Shown here one piece after another: positions 24,590 to 34,767 of a DNA stretch of 64,000 bases (positions within the stretch are counted from its first letter, which is position 1; each line of letters opens with the position of its first letter). The stretch is taken from NCBI RefSeq assembly GCF_014839835.1, contig NC_071646.1, positions 682,001-746,000 of the forward strand, read 5' to 3'. The translations under genes and the position numbers were made by a program. Under the pieces are notes generated by a model. It was not told where the DNA came from. It worked only from the letters and a program-made list of their open reading frames with translations, and ran no database searches. The DNA comes from Dryobates pubescens. Lineage: Eukaryota > Chordata > Aves > Piciformes > Picidae.

Positions 24590-25420
24590 TGTAATCTGCC
24601 GCGGCCACCGGCACACACCCAGCCCTCTCCCCTGCTATTTAGGTGAAGCCCCGCGGCCGGCGCCCCCAGAGCGGAGCACAGCCGCAGCCAGACGCTGGCC
24701 TTGGGTGCCCAACCCTGCCGCCGGGCACGGCAGAGCGGGCAGCAAGAGCAGGTAAGGTTCCCCCAGCTCCCCCCTGCCAGAAGCGAGGCAAGGGGAGGCT
24801 CTGTGGCGGCGTTCGCCTGCAGCCCTCCCTTCCTCTCAGCTCTCTCTGGCAGCCACAAAGGAGCTGGGAGGAGGCAACCCCCAGCTCTCGCCCCGGTGCC
24901 TTTGTGCAGGGCTGGGGGGCAGCAGAGCTCGGCTGGCGCTGCCCACGCCTCGGCAGCAGGACCTGCAGCTGTTCTGTTCCTCGGCCTTGCGCTGATTTTT
25001 CTGCCTCCACAGACACTTTAGCGGCTCCATAAACTCTCTGCTAGCGCCGGGGGGTTTGTTGCTCGCTGCTGTGTAAATTGCCTCCTGCTAGCCGAGCTGA
25101 ACGCTCTGCAGCGCGATGATCGTCACAACAATTAGCACGGGAGACAGCAAAGCCTTAATTGTGAGTCAGCAGCGCTGCCGGTGCGGGGCAGAGCCCTGCT
25201 CGGGCTCCCAGCTGCTCCCTCCCCGCATCGCTGCACCTCCTCCCTGCCCGCGGTGCTCTGCTCAGCTGCCGATGCCGGCAGCGCAGAGCTGCTGCGCTCC
25301 TGCCGAGCCCCAGCTGCCGCTCCCGGGCAGCGCTGATCGGGGGCCAACTCCTCGGCGGATCCGAAGGACAGGCAGCAGAGGAAGGAGGACAGGAGGCTGG
25401 CAGGTTCAGAGCCCTGGGGA
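24590..25420 (+). promoter_or_regulatory. TSPO2: GC-rich segment, candidate TSPO2 promoter and noncoding exon
   Basis: CpG density rises here. A TATA-like string (gctatttagg, 24634-24643) precedes a GC-rich stretch that ends in a good donor at 24751 (AGCAAGAGCAG|gtaagg). The next well-formed acceptor in the same direction is at 26495-26496, 34 bases before the TSPO2 start codon, so a noncoding first exon at about 24660-24751 would fit. A GATA motif (CTTATC) occurs downstream near 25471. The link to TSPO2 is inferred from position only. Confidence 0.4.
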
Positions 25421-25664
25421 GGATAATGGCAGGGGAGGTAGGGGGCAGAGAATGCAGTGCTGGATGTTGTCCTTATCGCAGCTGCCTCGTGTGGGAGCAG
25501 GATGTAATTATGAAAGTCAATCTTCCTTCCCTTTATGCCAGAGGAAGTCTGCGAGCAAGCTGCAAACCTGCTGCTGTGCCTCAGCTCTCCTCTGACGGAG
25601 GGCAGCACCCACCTCTGCCTGCCCGGGCTGCGGGGAGGCTTCACAGCAGCCTGCAAACGTGCCC

Positions 25665-25975
25665 TGAGGATGGGGAAGGGGCTGCAGGAGAGCTGGGGAG
25701 GGGCTTTTGATGAGGGCCTGCGGCGAAGGAGGAGAGGCAGTGGTTTGAAACCAGAGCAGGGTAGCTTCGGGTTGCACACTAGGAAGAAGTTCTTCCCTCT
25801 GGGGGTGGTGAGGCGCTGGGGGGGCTGCCCAGGGAGGTTGTGGATGTCTGGGAGAGTTTGAGCCCAGGCTGAGTGAGGCTTTGGGCAGCCTGTGCTGGTG
25901 GGAGGTGTCCCTGCCCACGGCAGGGGGCTTTGAGCTGGGTAAGGTCCCCTCCAACACAACCCATCCTGGGATGGT
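25665..25975 (+). mobile_element. CR1 LINE 3' end
   Basis: Sense CR1: 'gcaggagagctggggaggg', 'acactaggaagaagttcttc', 'ggtgtccctgcccacggcag', then 'aaggtcccctccaacaca'. Confidence 0.85.
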
Positions 25976-26530
25976 TTGGGACAGACCTCCTCTGGAATCA
26001 AAGCCAAGCAGGAAGGTGAGAGGAGGTCAGCAGGGAGAGGGCTTTCTGGCTGGGATCTCCCTGGGCTCTCCTGCTCAGAACAGTCACAGAATCCCAGAGG
26101 AGCCTGCAGAGGAGAGGGAGCTGAGGCAGAGCCTGGCAGGAGGAATGAGAGCAGGAGCTGCAGGCACAGCCCAGAGCACAACCCCCTGGCTGAACCCTGC
26201 CCCAGGGCACTGTCAGAGGCCACCAGGGAGCAGGGGGCAGTCCCTTAGCTGGGGGAAAGGTAACCGTGGCAGAAACCCTTCCCCTGGTTGCTGAGCTGGG
26301 GGGTGGGCAGCTGGCAGGCAGCAGCAGAGCTGAACACAGCATTCAATACCTGCCTGCTGCTCAGAGCCTGAGGTGAGCTCAGGCAATTAGAGAAGCAGCT
26401 TTGAATGATCAAAGTAGAGAAGGGGAGGGGGAAAAAGCCTCCAACCAGCCTGAAGTCCTTCCCAAGTGCTAACCAAACCTTGTTCTCAACTTGCAGCAGG
26501 CAAGAGGCTACCCCAGGGCAGCAGGGGAGG

Positions 26531-28087
26531 ATGTGGGCTTACACTGTGGGCTTCACTGTCCTGCCTCACCTCGGAGGCTTCCTGGGCTGGTTCATGAGCC
26601 GCAGAGAAATCCCTGCCTGGTACCAGAGGCTGAAGAAACCTTCCTGGTGTCCACCCCCCAGGGTGTTCCCTCTAGCCTGGGCTGTCCTCTACACTGGCAT
26701 GGGGTAAGTTCTGGGTCCTGCTGCCTCTTTCACCCTCCTGCACCTGATGCCCAGAGGAGAAGGCACCCAATGGGTTGGGTTGGAAGGGACCTCAAAGCTC
26801 ATCCAGTGCCAATCCCCTGCCATGGGGACAGCTCCCCCAGCCCAGGCTGCTCGAGGTCTCATCCAGCCTGGCCTTGAACACCTCCAGGGAGGAGGCAGCC
26901 ACAGCCTCCCTGGGCAGCCTGTGCCAGAGTCTGCCCTGCCTTGTACTGAAGAACTTCTTCCTAATGTCCAACCTAAGCCTCCCCTGCTCCAGCTCCTGCT
27001 CTGCCCCTCCTGTGCCATTCTCACCCCTGAGCCCTGGAGCAGGCTGCCCAGAGGGGTTGTGGAGTCTCCTTCCCCAGAGGCTTTCCAGCCCCACCTGGAT
27101 GTGCTCCTGTGTGCCCTGCCCTGCTGCCCTGGCAGGGGGCTTGGCCTGGATGCTCTGCAGAGGTCCCTTCCCTTCCATGATCCCTTGACTGTCAGCACCA
27201 TGCACAGGAGCGAGGCAGGAGCTGGGGCTGGGAGCTGTGCTGCCAGCCCCTGGTGTGAGGCAGCCCTGCAGGGCCAGGCTCTGTGTTCATTGTACACCAC
27301 CCATCTGCCTCCCTCTCCACAGCTATGCCTCCTACCTGATCTGGAACGACCTGGGAGGCTGTGGCAGCAAAGCCATCGTCCCTCTTGGCCTCTATGGGGC
27401 TCAGCTGGCCCTGAACTGGGCCTGGCCTCCCTTGTTCTTCAGAGCACACAGCCTGAAGCTGGTAAGGGACCTGGGCACCTGCTGCAGCCTGCTTGCTGCT
27501 GGCCCTGCCAGGGGGGTGCTGGGGTGTGGGGAGCTTTGCTAACTGGCATCATGCAGCGGGAAAGAGAGCTGCAAGGAGAGGTCTTGCTCAGGGGGGGTTC
27601 AGCCTGCACCTGCTGCAGACAATGGTATCAGTCCCCCCCACGCCTCAGCCTGCTCTTGCCCTGCAGATAGCTGCCCTGGGCAGAGCAGGGTGGGAGAGCA
27701 GGCACCCAGCAGGGCTGCTGCTGCACCTCCCAGTTAAGGCTCCATGGTGGGAGATAAGCCCCTGAGGGGGGCACACCCTGGGCAGGCAGGGGGCACCCCG
27801 GGGGGCCGGGGCTGGCAGCAGCTTATCGAGCAGCCAGCAGGCTCTGGGCACGGCACAGGCTGGCAGGAGGGGGCAGCAGGGTCACTGTCTGCTCCCTGCC
27901 CCAGGCCCTGCTGGACATCCTGTGCCTGGACTGCCTGGCCATCGGCACCGCCTGCTCCTGGTACCGCATCAACAAGGCGGCAGCGCTGCTGCTGCTGCCC
28001 TACCTCTGCTGGCTGGGCCTGGCCTCCTGCCTGACCATTCGCCTCTGGAAGGACAACCCCCAGCAGCCACCCCCCAAGAGTGAGTGA
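26531..28087 (+). CDS. TSPO2: TSPO2, translocator protein 2
   Basis: Three coding exons: 26531-26703, 27323-27461 and 27905-28087 (phases 2 and 0); 164 residues (human TSPO2 170). The protein has the TspO/MBR fold: five hydrophobic segments, the loop signature KKPSWCPPPRVFPLAW (about 37-52), the exon-2 core YASYLIWNDLGG and LGLYGAQLALNWAWPPLFF, and the last helices INKAAALLLLPYLCWLGL. LPHLG near the N-terminus, YASYLIW-NDLGG and INKAAALLLLPYL fit TSPO2 better than TSPO1, as does the position beside APOBEC2. In vertebrates TSPO2 is an erythroid membrane protein linked to cholesterol handling during red-cell maturation. The start is the first ATG after an acceptor at 26496; a second AG three bases on (NAGNAG) could shift only the 5'UTR. 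Intron 2 holds two GATA motifs (27752-27758 and 27822-27827), which fits erythroid control. Confidence 0.94.
26757..27012 (-). mobile_element. CR1 LINE 3' end in TSPO2 intron 1
   Basis: Antisense CR1: 'aatgggttgggttggaagg', 'caaagctcatccagtgcc', 'aagaacttcttcctaatgtc'. It directly abuts a sense copy on its right, forming an inverted pair. Confidence 0.9.
27015..27185 (+). mobile_element. CR1 LINE 3' fragment in TSPO2 intron 1
   Basis: Sense CR1: 'ctggagcaggctgcccag', 'ttgtggagtctccttccc', 'cacctggatgtgctcctg', 'gcttggcctggatgctctg'. Confidence 0.85.
27752..27827. promoter_or_regulatory. TSPO2: Pair of GATA motifs in TSPO2 intron 2
   Basis: AGATAAG at 27752-27758 and, in the opposite orientation, CTTATC at 27822-27827, about 70 bp apart. 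GATA1 is the usual driver of erythroid genes; whether these sites are bound is not known. Confidence 0.35.
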
Positions 28088-29270
28088 GAAGAAGGCATTT
28101 GGTGAAACTCAGCCATGCTGCTGGCAGCCAGGCTCTAACAGGCTGGGGGATTCCCCCTGGGACAGAGCCTGCCTCCTCCTCCTCCTCCTCCCACCCTCGT
28201 GGTGGCTGTGCCACAGCAAGGTCAGCACCGTGCTCCTTGTCTGCTCCTCTCCACTGCCCTCAGCCTTCGCCTGGGAGCTGTTCCTGCAGCACTGCTGGGG
28301 GCTGCAGCTGCCTGGTGACCCTGCTGCTGCCAGGTCAGATTCCATCAGCACCACCCAGAGCAGCAGCCCCAGGCCCCCCCAGGCTGCTGCCCTTCCCCCA
28401 GCGAGCAGAGCTTGCTCCCACGGGGGCTGAGCCCCAGCCCCTCTGCTGGCACCCAGCACGAGTGGCCTCTGAGGTTTGCTTTGCTCTCTGAGCTGTTGCC
28501 TCCTTTCCCTCTGTCGCCTGCTTTGTGCTTTCCACCATTAGCTTCTGAGCTGTCAGCTCCTGGGCAAGCAGCAATCTGTCTGCTCCTGCTGGGGGGAGCA
28601 GCCTGGGCACTCTGCCTTCTATTTGTGGCACATCACTGCTTGGGCTCCATGCTCCAAGATAAAGCAGCAATGATCAGAATGCAAATGCTGCTCCCAAGAG
28701 GAAATTTCTCTCCTCCACCTCTCCTGTGTGCTCCTCCTCCTCAGAGGGGGAAAGCTGCCAGCAGTGCCTTTGAACATCACCCTTCAGGGGGAGGGGGCTT
28801 AAAGCCTTTGCCAAGTGGAAGAAGTTGCTCTCCCTGCCTCGAAAGCTGCAATTATCATGGGCAAAACCCAAGGCTGTGCCAAGCAGAGGGCTCTCATCCC
28901 AGAGCCTTTCCAGTCCTGAATGTCCTTACTCAGGAAAGTTTCCAGCAGCTCCAGGGAGAGGGGACCCCAAGCCATGGCAGAATCTGCCTCCAGGGGTCCA
29001 TGGACAAGCCCTTGGCCACCCTTGGCTGTGGCCTTCGCTTCTGGCAGACCTCAGCCTCAGCTCCTGCTGCCTCCAGGGAACATTTACTGCAAGTTTTAAT
29101 TGACAGAAGCAATTAATGTGATGGAAGTGGCCAGAGGATCTCCCTGGAGCTGGCTGCAGATGAAGGGGGGGTGGGCAGAGGGGGGGTGGGCAGAGGGGGG
29201 GTGGGGAGGGCTTAGCTGGGGCTGTAACATAAATTGTATTTGCTTTTAATAAAACCAAGCCTCAGGTGCT
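28088..29270 (+). other. TSPO2: Possible TSPO2 3' untranslated region
   Basis: Single-copy sequence after the TSPO2 stop. The first canonical sense AATAAA is at 29248-29253. A small GGGGGGTGGGCAGA triplication sits at 29164-29210. The assignment rests only on that signal; the UTR could be much shorter. Confidence 0.35.
29248..29253 (+). terminator. TSPO2: Candidate poly(A) signal (AATAAA)
   Basis: AATAAA inside an AT-rich island (ttgcttttaataaaacc) unlike its GC-rich surroundings. It is the first sense AATAAA downstream of TSPO2. Confidence 0.35.
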
Positions 29271-29934
29271 GGGAGAACAAAGCAGTCCCAGGGAGCCCTG
29301 GGGGGCAGAGGCTCAGAGGATCCATCCAGGACCCTGAGAGGCTGGGCCAGGGGATCCTTGGGGTCTGCTCCAGCCTGGTGCTCTGTGGTTCTGAGGGGAT
29401 TCTGTCTGGGTCCATGGTTTGTGCTCTGGCTCTGGAGCAGCAGGGAGGCTCTGCAGGGCTCCAGCAGCCAGGGGAGCTCCTTCCCAGGGGAGGGCTGGGT
29501 GGAATTCAGTCCCAAGGGTTCCATCAGCCCCTGCACAGCAGAGACTCCCCTGGGGATGCAGCCCCACCAGAGGCTCCTCCTGCCCCCCAGCAGCAAGGTA
29601 AGGAAGCTAATTCTTGCTTTGGGGTCCTTCCTGGGCCACACCAAGCCTGGCCTGGGGAGATGCTGACTGCTCCCAGGTGCAGCTCATGTCAAGAGCAGAG
29701 CTGGGTGCTGAGCCTGGCTGGAAGCTGGGGCCAGGAGCAGCAATCCCCAGCAGCTGAGATAACCCCTGGCCATAGACCATGTGCTGGAGCCTGATCCCAT
29801 CCATGGCTATCCCCTTCTGGCTGCAGGACACAGAGCTGCTGCTGCTGGCAGGGGGCTGCTGCAAGCTCCCCAGCAAAGGCTGCATGAGCAGAGGCCACTG
29901 AGTGGCTGTGGGCAGGAGCAGGGCTGGAGAGCAG

Positions 29935-30005
29935 CACGAGGCTGAGCCAACCCAGACTCCAATAGTTCAGGGCTCTACAAACCACTGAGCTACCACTGAG
30001 CTTAT
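29935..30005 (-). repeat. tRNA-derived fragment (decayed SINE or tRNA pseudogene)
   Basis: Read on the minus strand, tagctcagtggtttgtagagc (29972-29992) has the layout of a tRNA D-arm and internal A box, with a paired GCTC/GAGC stem. About 30 bases further on is a degraded B-box-like string (gggttggctcagcc, 29941-29954). No acceptor stem or full cloverleaf can be drawn, so this is a remnant and not a working tRNA gene. The family (MIR-like or another tRNA SINE) is undetermined. Confidence 0.45.
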
Positions 30006-30759
30006 TCACAGCGAGGCCTTGGCTGTGTCTGCCAGGGAGCCACATGCCCCAGCACAGGAGGCTGCAAATGATCTCTGCCTGAAAAAGAAAAGGAAGCCAA
30101 TATCAGGGCTGGAGATTCACCCCGTGGAGCTAAGGATGATTTAGGGAGCCTGGAGCTGGCTGTGCCCTGCCCTCCCCAGGCAGCAGGGAGCAGCAGAGCC
30201 ACCTGCTGAAGGCGGCAGGGATAGAGCCAAGCCTGCCGGGGACCTCCGCTCTGGGGCAGGGGAAGCTCGTCCCTGACCCCACCTCCCACCGGCAAGGGGC
30301 AGGAGAGCTGCTGCGAACCTGCAACCTCCTAACAGCATCTCCAGACCCAACGGCTGGGTGGTGCAGAAGGCCACAGTGGTCTCCTGGGGGGCATAAAGAG
30401 GTACAGGGAGGTTCTGTCTGGAGCGGTGTTGAAGCAGAGAGTCAAACACCAGCCAGGCTTCAGAGAGCTGACTGCAGCCCAGCAGCCCTCCCCGGCCCCC
30501 CCAGCCCAGGCTGCTGCAGAATGCCAACCCCCCGGCTCTGAGCACCTGCAGCAGGCTGGGGCTGAGCCCCCCCTTGGCCTGCCCCCAGCAAAGCGGCAGC
30601 AGCAGCTCAGCGGGAAGGAGGTTGTGCTGCTGGGAGCGGTCAGCGCCCGAGCCGGGCTGCGGGACGGAGCCTGCGAGCGGCCAGGGCCGTCCCAGCCCTG
30701 CAGCAGGGCACTGAGCAGGGGGCGGCAGCGGCCAGGGAGGGCCAGGCTCCAGCTGCGAG

Positions 30760-30796
30760 GATAAGGCAGGCTCAGAGGCCAGAGCCTGGCTTATCT
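30760..30796. promoter_or_regulatory. Inverted pair of GATA motifs in a GC-rich intergenic segment
   Basis: GATAAG at 30760-30765 and CTTATCT at 30790-30796 face each other 24 bases apart within a CpG-containing segment (about 30590-30860), roughly 2.7 kb downstream of the erythroid-type gene TSPO2. An enhancer is possible; nothing else supports it. Confidence 0.3.
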
Positions 30797-30899
30797 CTGC
30801 CTGCACCACGGCTCCCTGCAGCGCTGCTCGGCTGCCTCGCAGGGGGCTGCAGCCCAGCACCGGCGGATGGAGGTGCTCAGGAGCCAGGGAACCGCCGAG

Positions 30900-31165
30900 G
30901 CTGGAAGTGGCCTCTGAGGTCATCAGGGCCAGCAACTCCTCCAGAGCTCACAGCACCACCAGCGCCACACCACGTCCCTCAGCACCACTTCCAACCCCTC
31001 AGCACCACATCCAGGTGGTGCTCAGACCCCTCCAGGGATGGGGACTGCAGGTCCTCCCTGGGCAGTGCATTCCAGTGCCTGAGCAGCACAGGGCTGGGTG
31101 GCCACGGATGGGAGGATGGTTCAGTGGCCTCAGAAGGCTTCTCCAGCCAAAACCACTCTGTGTGG
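30900..31165. mobile_element. Two abutting CR1 LINE remnants in opposite orientations
   Basis: 30900-31100 reads as antisense CR1 (cacatccaggtggtgctcag, 'gtcctccctgggcagtgcat'). 31100-31165 reads as a sense tail (ggatggttcagtggcctcag, ending 'ccaaaaccactctgtg'). Both are diverged. Confidence 0.55.
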
Positions 31166-31269
31166 GCACCACCCAGGTGAGCCCCAGGGGGTGGATGGCT
31201 CACAGCCTGCAGTCTCCAGCACCAGTGGTTCCTGCCCCTTCCTTTCAAGCCTGGCACCATGGTGCTGCA

Positions 31270-31580
31270 GCAGGAGCAGAGGGGCAGGGAAGGAGCTGCA
31301 GGCTGGGGGCAGGGAGCTGCAGGCTGGGGCAGGGAAGCTGCAGGCTGGGTGCAGGGAAGCTGCAGAGCTGGGGCAGGGAAGCTGCAGAGCTGGGACAGGG
31401 AAGCTGCAGAGCTGGGGCAGGGAAGCTGCAGAGCTGGGGCAGGGAGCTGCAGGCTGGGGGCAGGGAAGCTGCAGGCTGGGGCAGGGAAGCTGCAGGCTGG
31501 GGGCAGGGAAGCTGCAGGCTGGGGGCAGGGAGCTGCAGGCTGGGGGCAGGGAAGCTGCAGGCTGGGGGCAGGGAAGCTGC
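31270..31580. repeat. Minisatellite, 20-22-bp unit, about 15 copies
   Basis: Tandem GGGGCAGGGAAGCTGCAGGC-type units; copies differ by 'aggctggg' versus 'agagctggg' and by one or two G's. The long overlapping open frames on both strands here are repeat artefacts (repeats of CRLGAGK or SLQLPCPQ). Confidence 0.95.
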
Positions 31581-31599
31581 CCCTGCACATCCCTGCCAG

Positions 31600-33794
31600 G
31601 GTTTATTTATTTGTCTATCATGGTAGCTACAGCTGGGAAAAGCAGGCTGGGGACTGCTGCCAGACAGGGTATCCAGGGAGCTGTTTTGTGCCACCAGCTG
31701 TCCCCCTGGAATAGAGAGCAGGGCTGAGCTGTGACTCACACAGCCAGGCTCTTGTTTCACTTCTTGCATCCATCCAAAAATGCTTCTCCAGCCTGAGGGT
31801 GCTCCTGGCAAGGCCCTTCCCAGCCAGCTCTCCTCTGCTGCAGCTTTGTGATCAGGGCAGGAAAGAACCATTCTGGCCTCAGGTAAGGAGCTCCTGCTGC
31901 AATCAGAGGACCAGCAGGTGAAGGGAGTGCACTGCTCGCTCTGGGAGGGATCCACCCCCGGCGGGGAAGAACAGCTCAGCAGGTTGTCCAGAGATGCCTC
32001 TGAGGCCAGCAGGGCAACTGTTGCGGCCTTGGATGGGTGCAGGATCAGGCCCCAATATCCAACAGCCCAGAGGAGGCAGAGAGCTTCTCCCAGGGGCTGG
32101 CATCTTGCCTGGCCCTGCCAGCAGCCCCCTTGGCTCTTCAGTCCTCGCTGCACGTCTGCTGTCCCCAGGCTCTGCTCCTCCCCTTTACTTCACCCAGCTC
32201 TGCTCAGGCATCCTGAGCACAGAGGGAGAGGCTCTGCCAGATGTTGCAGGGCACATCTGCCAGGGGGTGGAGAGCAGGCTTGGGTGGGAAACCACAGCTT
32301 GGGTTTGTGCCACTGAGCTGGAGCTGCTCAGGGGCCAAGCTGTGCAGGGCAGCGCTGTGCTCACCCTGGCAGAGGATTCCCATCTGGGGGGAAGAGCCTG
32401 CACCCAGGGGGCTGGGAATGGGCAGAGGCCACAGGGCTCTGCTGGACCTGAGCATGGCTCAGCCCTTGCCTTGGGTGGCACTGGGCTGATGCTCCTCCCA
32501 GGCTGGGGGAGGGGGGGAGCTCTCTTGTGCCCCTTCCCTGCTGCCCAGGGCTTGGAGCAGAGCAGGATTCAGGCAGCTGAAGACTCCATTAAAGCAGTGA
32601 GGAGAGGCCAGGGTGCAGTGGAACCCCAATGAAAAAGCTGGGTGGCTGATTTCAGTTAACCCAGCTGCCCCTGGGAGGCTCTTACGTGGGGGTAGCCACA
32701 TCCCTGGCAGCCCTCAGCACCCACATCCCTGGCACCCCTCAGCACCCACACCCCAGCTCCAAACTGGCTGTTTCCAAGCCAGCTTCCATGGCTGGCTGCA
32801 GCCCCTAGGGCCCCCGCGGCTGGGGGGAGCCAGGGTCACCGCCAGCCGGCCCCGGCAGAGCGAGCAAAGGTTTCCATGGCTCAGCTCTCGGATTGACAGC
32901 AGCTCCGTGCTCTCCTTTTATGCTCCTGGCGCAGGTGGACGCTGCAGGGGGGTGGCTGAGGACTGTTTGGTGCATTGCCCTAGATGGAGCTGTGAGAGCA
33001 GCTGGGGGAGGGCTGGGGACAGGGCAGGAGTCTCGGTGCCGCATTCCTCAGATTAGATTAGAGCTCAGCCCCGAGTGCTGCGGCGGGGCCGGGCCGCTGC
33101 GAGCCGGAGGCTGCAGGGATGGACTGCAGCCACCCAGAGCTTCCAAAAATACGGGGGAGTGGGTCAGGGGGGCCGAAAGGCTGCTCCAGAGTGGAGGGGG
33201 AAGGCAGAGCCAAGCTGCCAGTCATTCAGAGAGGATTCCCACCCCCCCCCCCCCAAAGACCCCTGCCTGAAATGTCAGAGGTGAGAGGACCTGGCCGAGG
33301 GAGCTGGAATTTGAGCATCGTTGCCATGCAGGGGGACAGCACCACCCCTGCCCCCCCCGGGGGTAATTCAAGCTTAGAATGAATCAAAGTCTGCACAGGA
33401 GAATGGAAGAAGTGTGTCCCACGGATAGGATGTCCTGCAGATGTAGTTTCCATGGCTGCCACTTGTCACAGCCCTGAGGAGCTGTTGGCACAACAGTCCC
33501 GGTGCCAGCTGTGTCAGATGGCAGATAAACAACTTCCCATCTCCAGCAAACAGAGGGGCAGGGGAACGGGGGGAGGGGAGCGCTGTGAGGCTCTGTGTCC
33601 CCCCCCAGCGACCGTGGCTCGGTGATGCTGGTACTGAAGAGCTACAGAGCACCTTGGAGCACAGCAAGGCTCAGGCTGGGGCCAGCCAGGGAGCAGCCAG
33701 AGTGAGGATCTGCCCAGTGGCCTCCGTGGAGCTGACTCGGGGACAGTGCAGATCCCTCTGAGCTCTCTGCAGTGCAGGGGCAGGAACGAAGCTG
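31600..33794. other. Intergenic between TSPO2 and APOBEC2
   Basis: No exon recognised. There is a short duplication of CAGCACCCACATCCCTGGCA near 32702-32750 and a homopolymeric C run at 33240-33255. Confidence 0.5.
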
Positions 33795-34028
33795 GGAGAG
33801 GTCAGACTGAGACTGGAGATCAGGAGGAGACTCTTTAGAGTGAGGCTGGGGAGAGCCTGGCACAGGCTGCCCAGGGAGGCTGTGGCTGCCCCCTCCCTGG
33901 AGGTGTCCAGGGCCAGGCTGGATGAGGCCCTGAGCAGCCTGGGCTGCTGGGGGCTGTCCCTGCCCGTGGCAGGGGCTGGCACTGGATGATCTCTAAGGTC
34001 CCTTCCAACCCACTCTGTGGTTCTGTGA
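33795..34028 (+). mobile_element. CR1 LINE 3' end
   Basis: Sense CR1: 'gagactctttagagtgagg', 'gcacaggctgcccaggg', 'gatctctaaggtcccttcc', tail 'actctgtggttctgtg'. Confidence 0.9.
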
Positions 34029-34484
34029 GCCCTGCAGACTGAGTGTGGCTGGAAGCAGAGCTCCACAGCTCCTGGCTGTCTGCTGAGCACTCATCCTCCT
34101 CACAGCAGGTTTTGCACTAGGGGCAGCACTCGACCAACCAGAGCTGAATCTCTCCTCTGCAGCCACATCCTGCTGGCAGCTCCTGCTGCTTGCTTGGCTG
34201 AGCAGGGGGCAAGGCAAAGCAGGACCCCTGCTCCCCTGGGCGCTCCTGCTGCGACGCTCAGCTGGCCCAGGAGGCCAAGTCCAGCCCAAAGGAGGGTTGC
34301 CCCCTTCCCCTCCTGCCTGAGCCGGAGCAGTGGTCCCTCAAGGTCAGCAGTGTCGTCAGCTGGCAGCAGAGGGCAGGCAGCGAGGCTGCCAGCCCCGCAC
34401 CTTGCCAGCTATGTGTCAGGCTGCTGGATGAGCAGCTCCTGCTGCAGGGCTCCCCGGCCCGGCCCCGGCCCGCCCACAGCAGTC

Positions 34485-34740
34485 GTCACTTGGTTTGAAA
34501 TTAAAAGGGGAGCAAGAGGGATTGGTGAAAAAGCCCCGGAGGAAGCAAGGGGCAGAGGAGACATCCGAGAGCCCTGAGCCACCCTGCCCCCAGCCCCTCG
34601 CCCGCTGCTCTGTTCCATATTTAGCTCCCGACAGCTGTGCCTCCTGCAGGAACTCCCAGCTCCGGCTCTCCCCTCCTCCCTCTGCTGTCTCCTCTCCCTC
34701 AGGGCTCTCAGAAATTGCTCTTTCTTTTCCCCAGAGGCCA
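34485..34740 (+). promoter_or_regulatory. APOBEC2: Probable APOBEC2 proximal promoter
   Basis: Upstream of the APOBEC2 start lie a near-consensus CArG/MEF2-like string CCATATTTAG (34615-34624), a CAGCTG E-box (34632-34637) and an ATTGG (34521-34525). These are motif types common in skeletal and cardiac muscle promoters, and APOBEC2 is a muscle gene in vertebrates. A pyrimidine tract ending in AG at 34733-34734 may be an acceptor for a short 5'UTR intron. No start site was determined. Confidence 0.45.
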
Positions 34741-34767
34741 TAACCTAACACCCCTGGAGCCAAGAAG

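Noticed and set aside
26531-28087. TSPO (TSPO1) instead of TSPO2
   Set aside because: LPHLG, YASYLIW, INKAAALLLLPYL and the position next to APOBEC2 all favour TSPO2; TSPO1 lies elsewhere in vertebrate genomes.
29935-30005. A functional tRNA gene
   Set aside because: Only the D-arm region is convincing. The acceptor and anticodon stems do not pair and the B box is degraded.
30979-31727. Long Cys/Leu/Gly-rich open frames on both strands
   Set aside because: They are frames through the 20-22-bp minisatellite at 31270-31580 and adjacent CR1 remnants, with no conserved protein.
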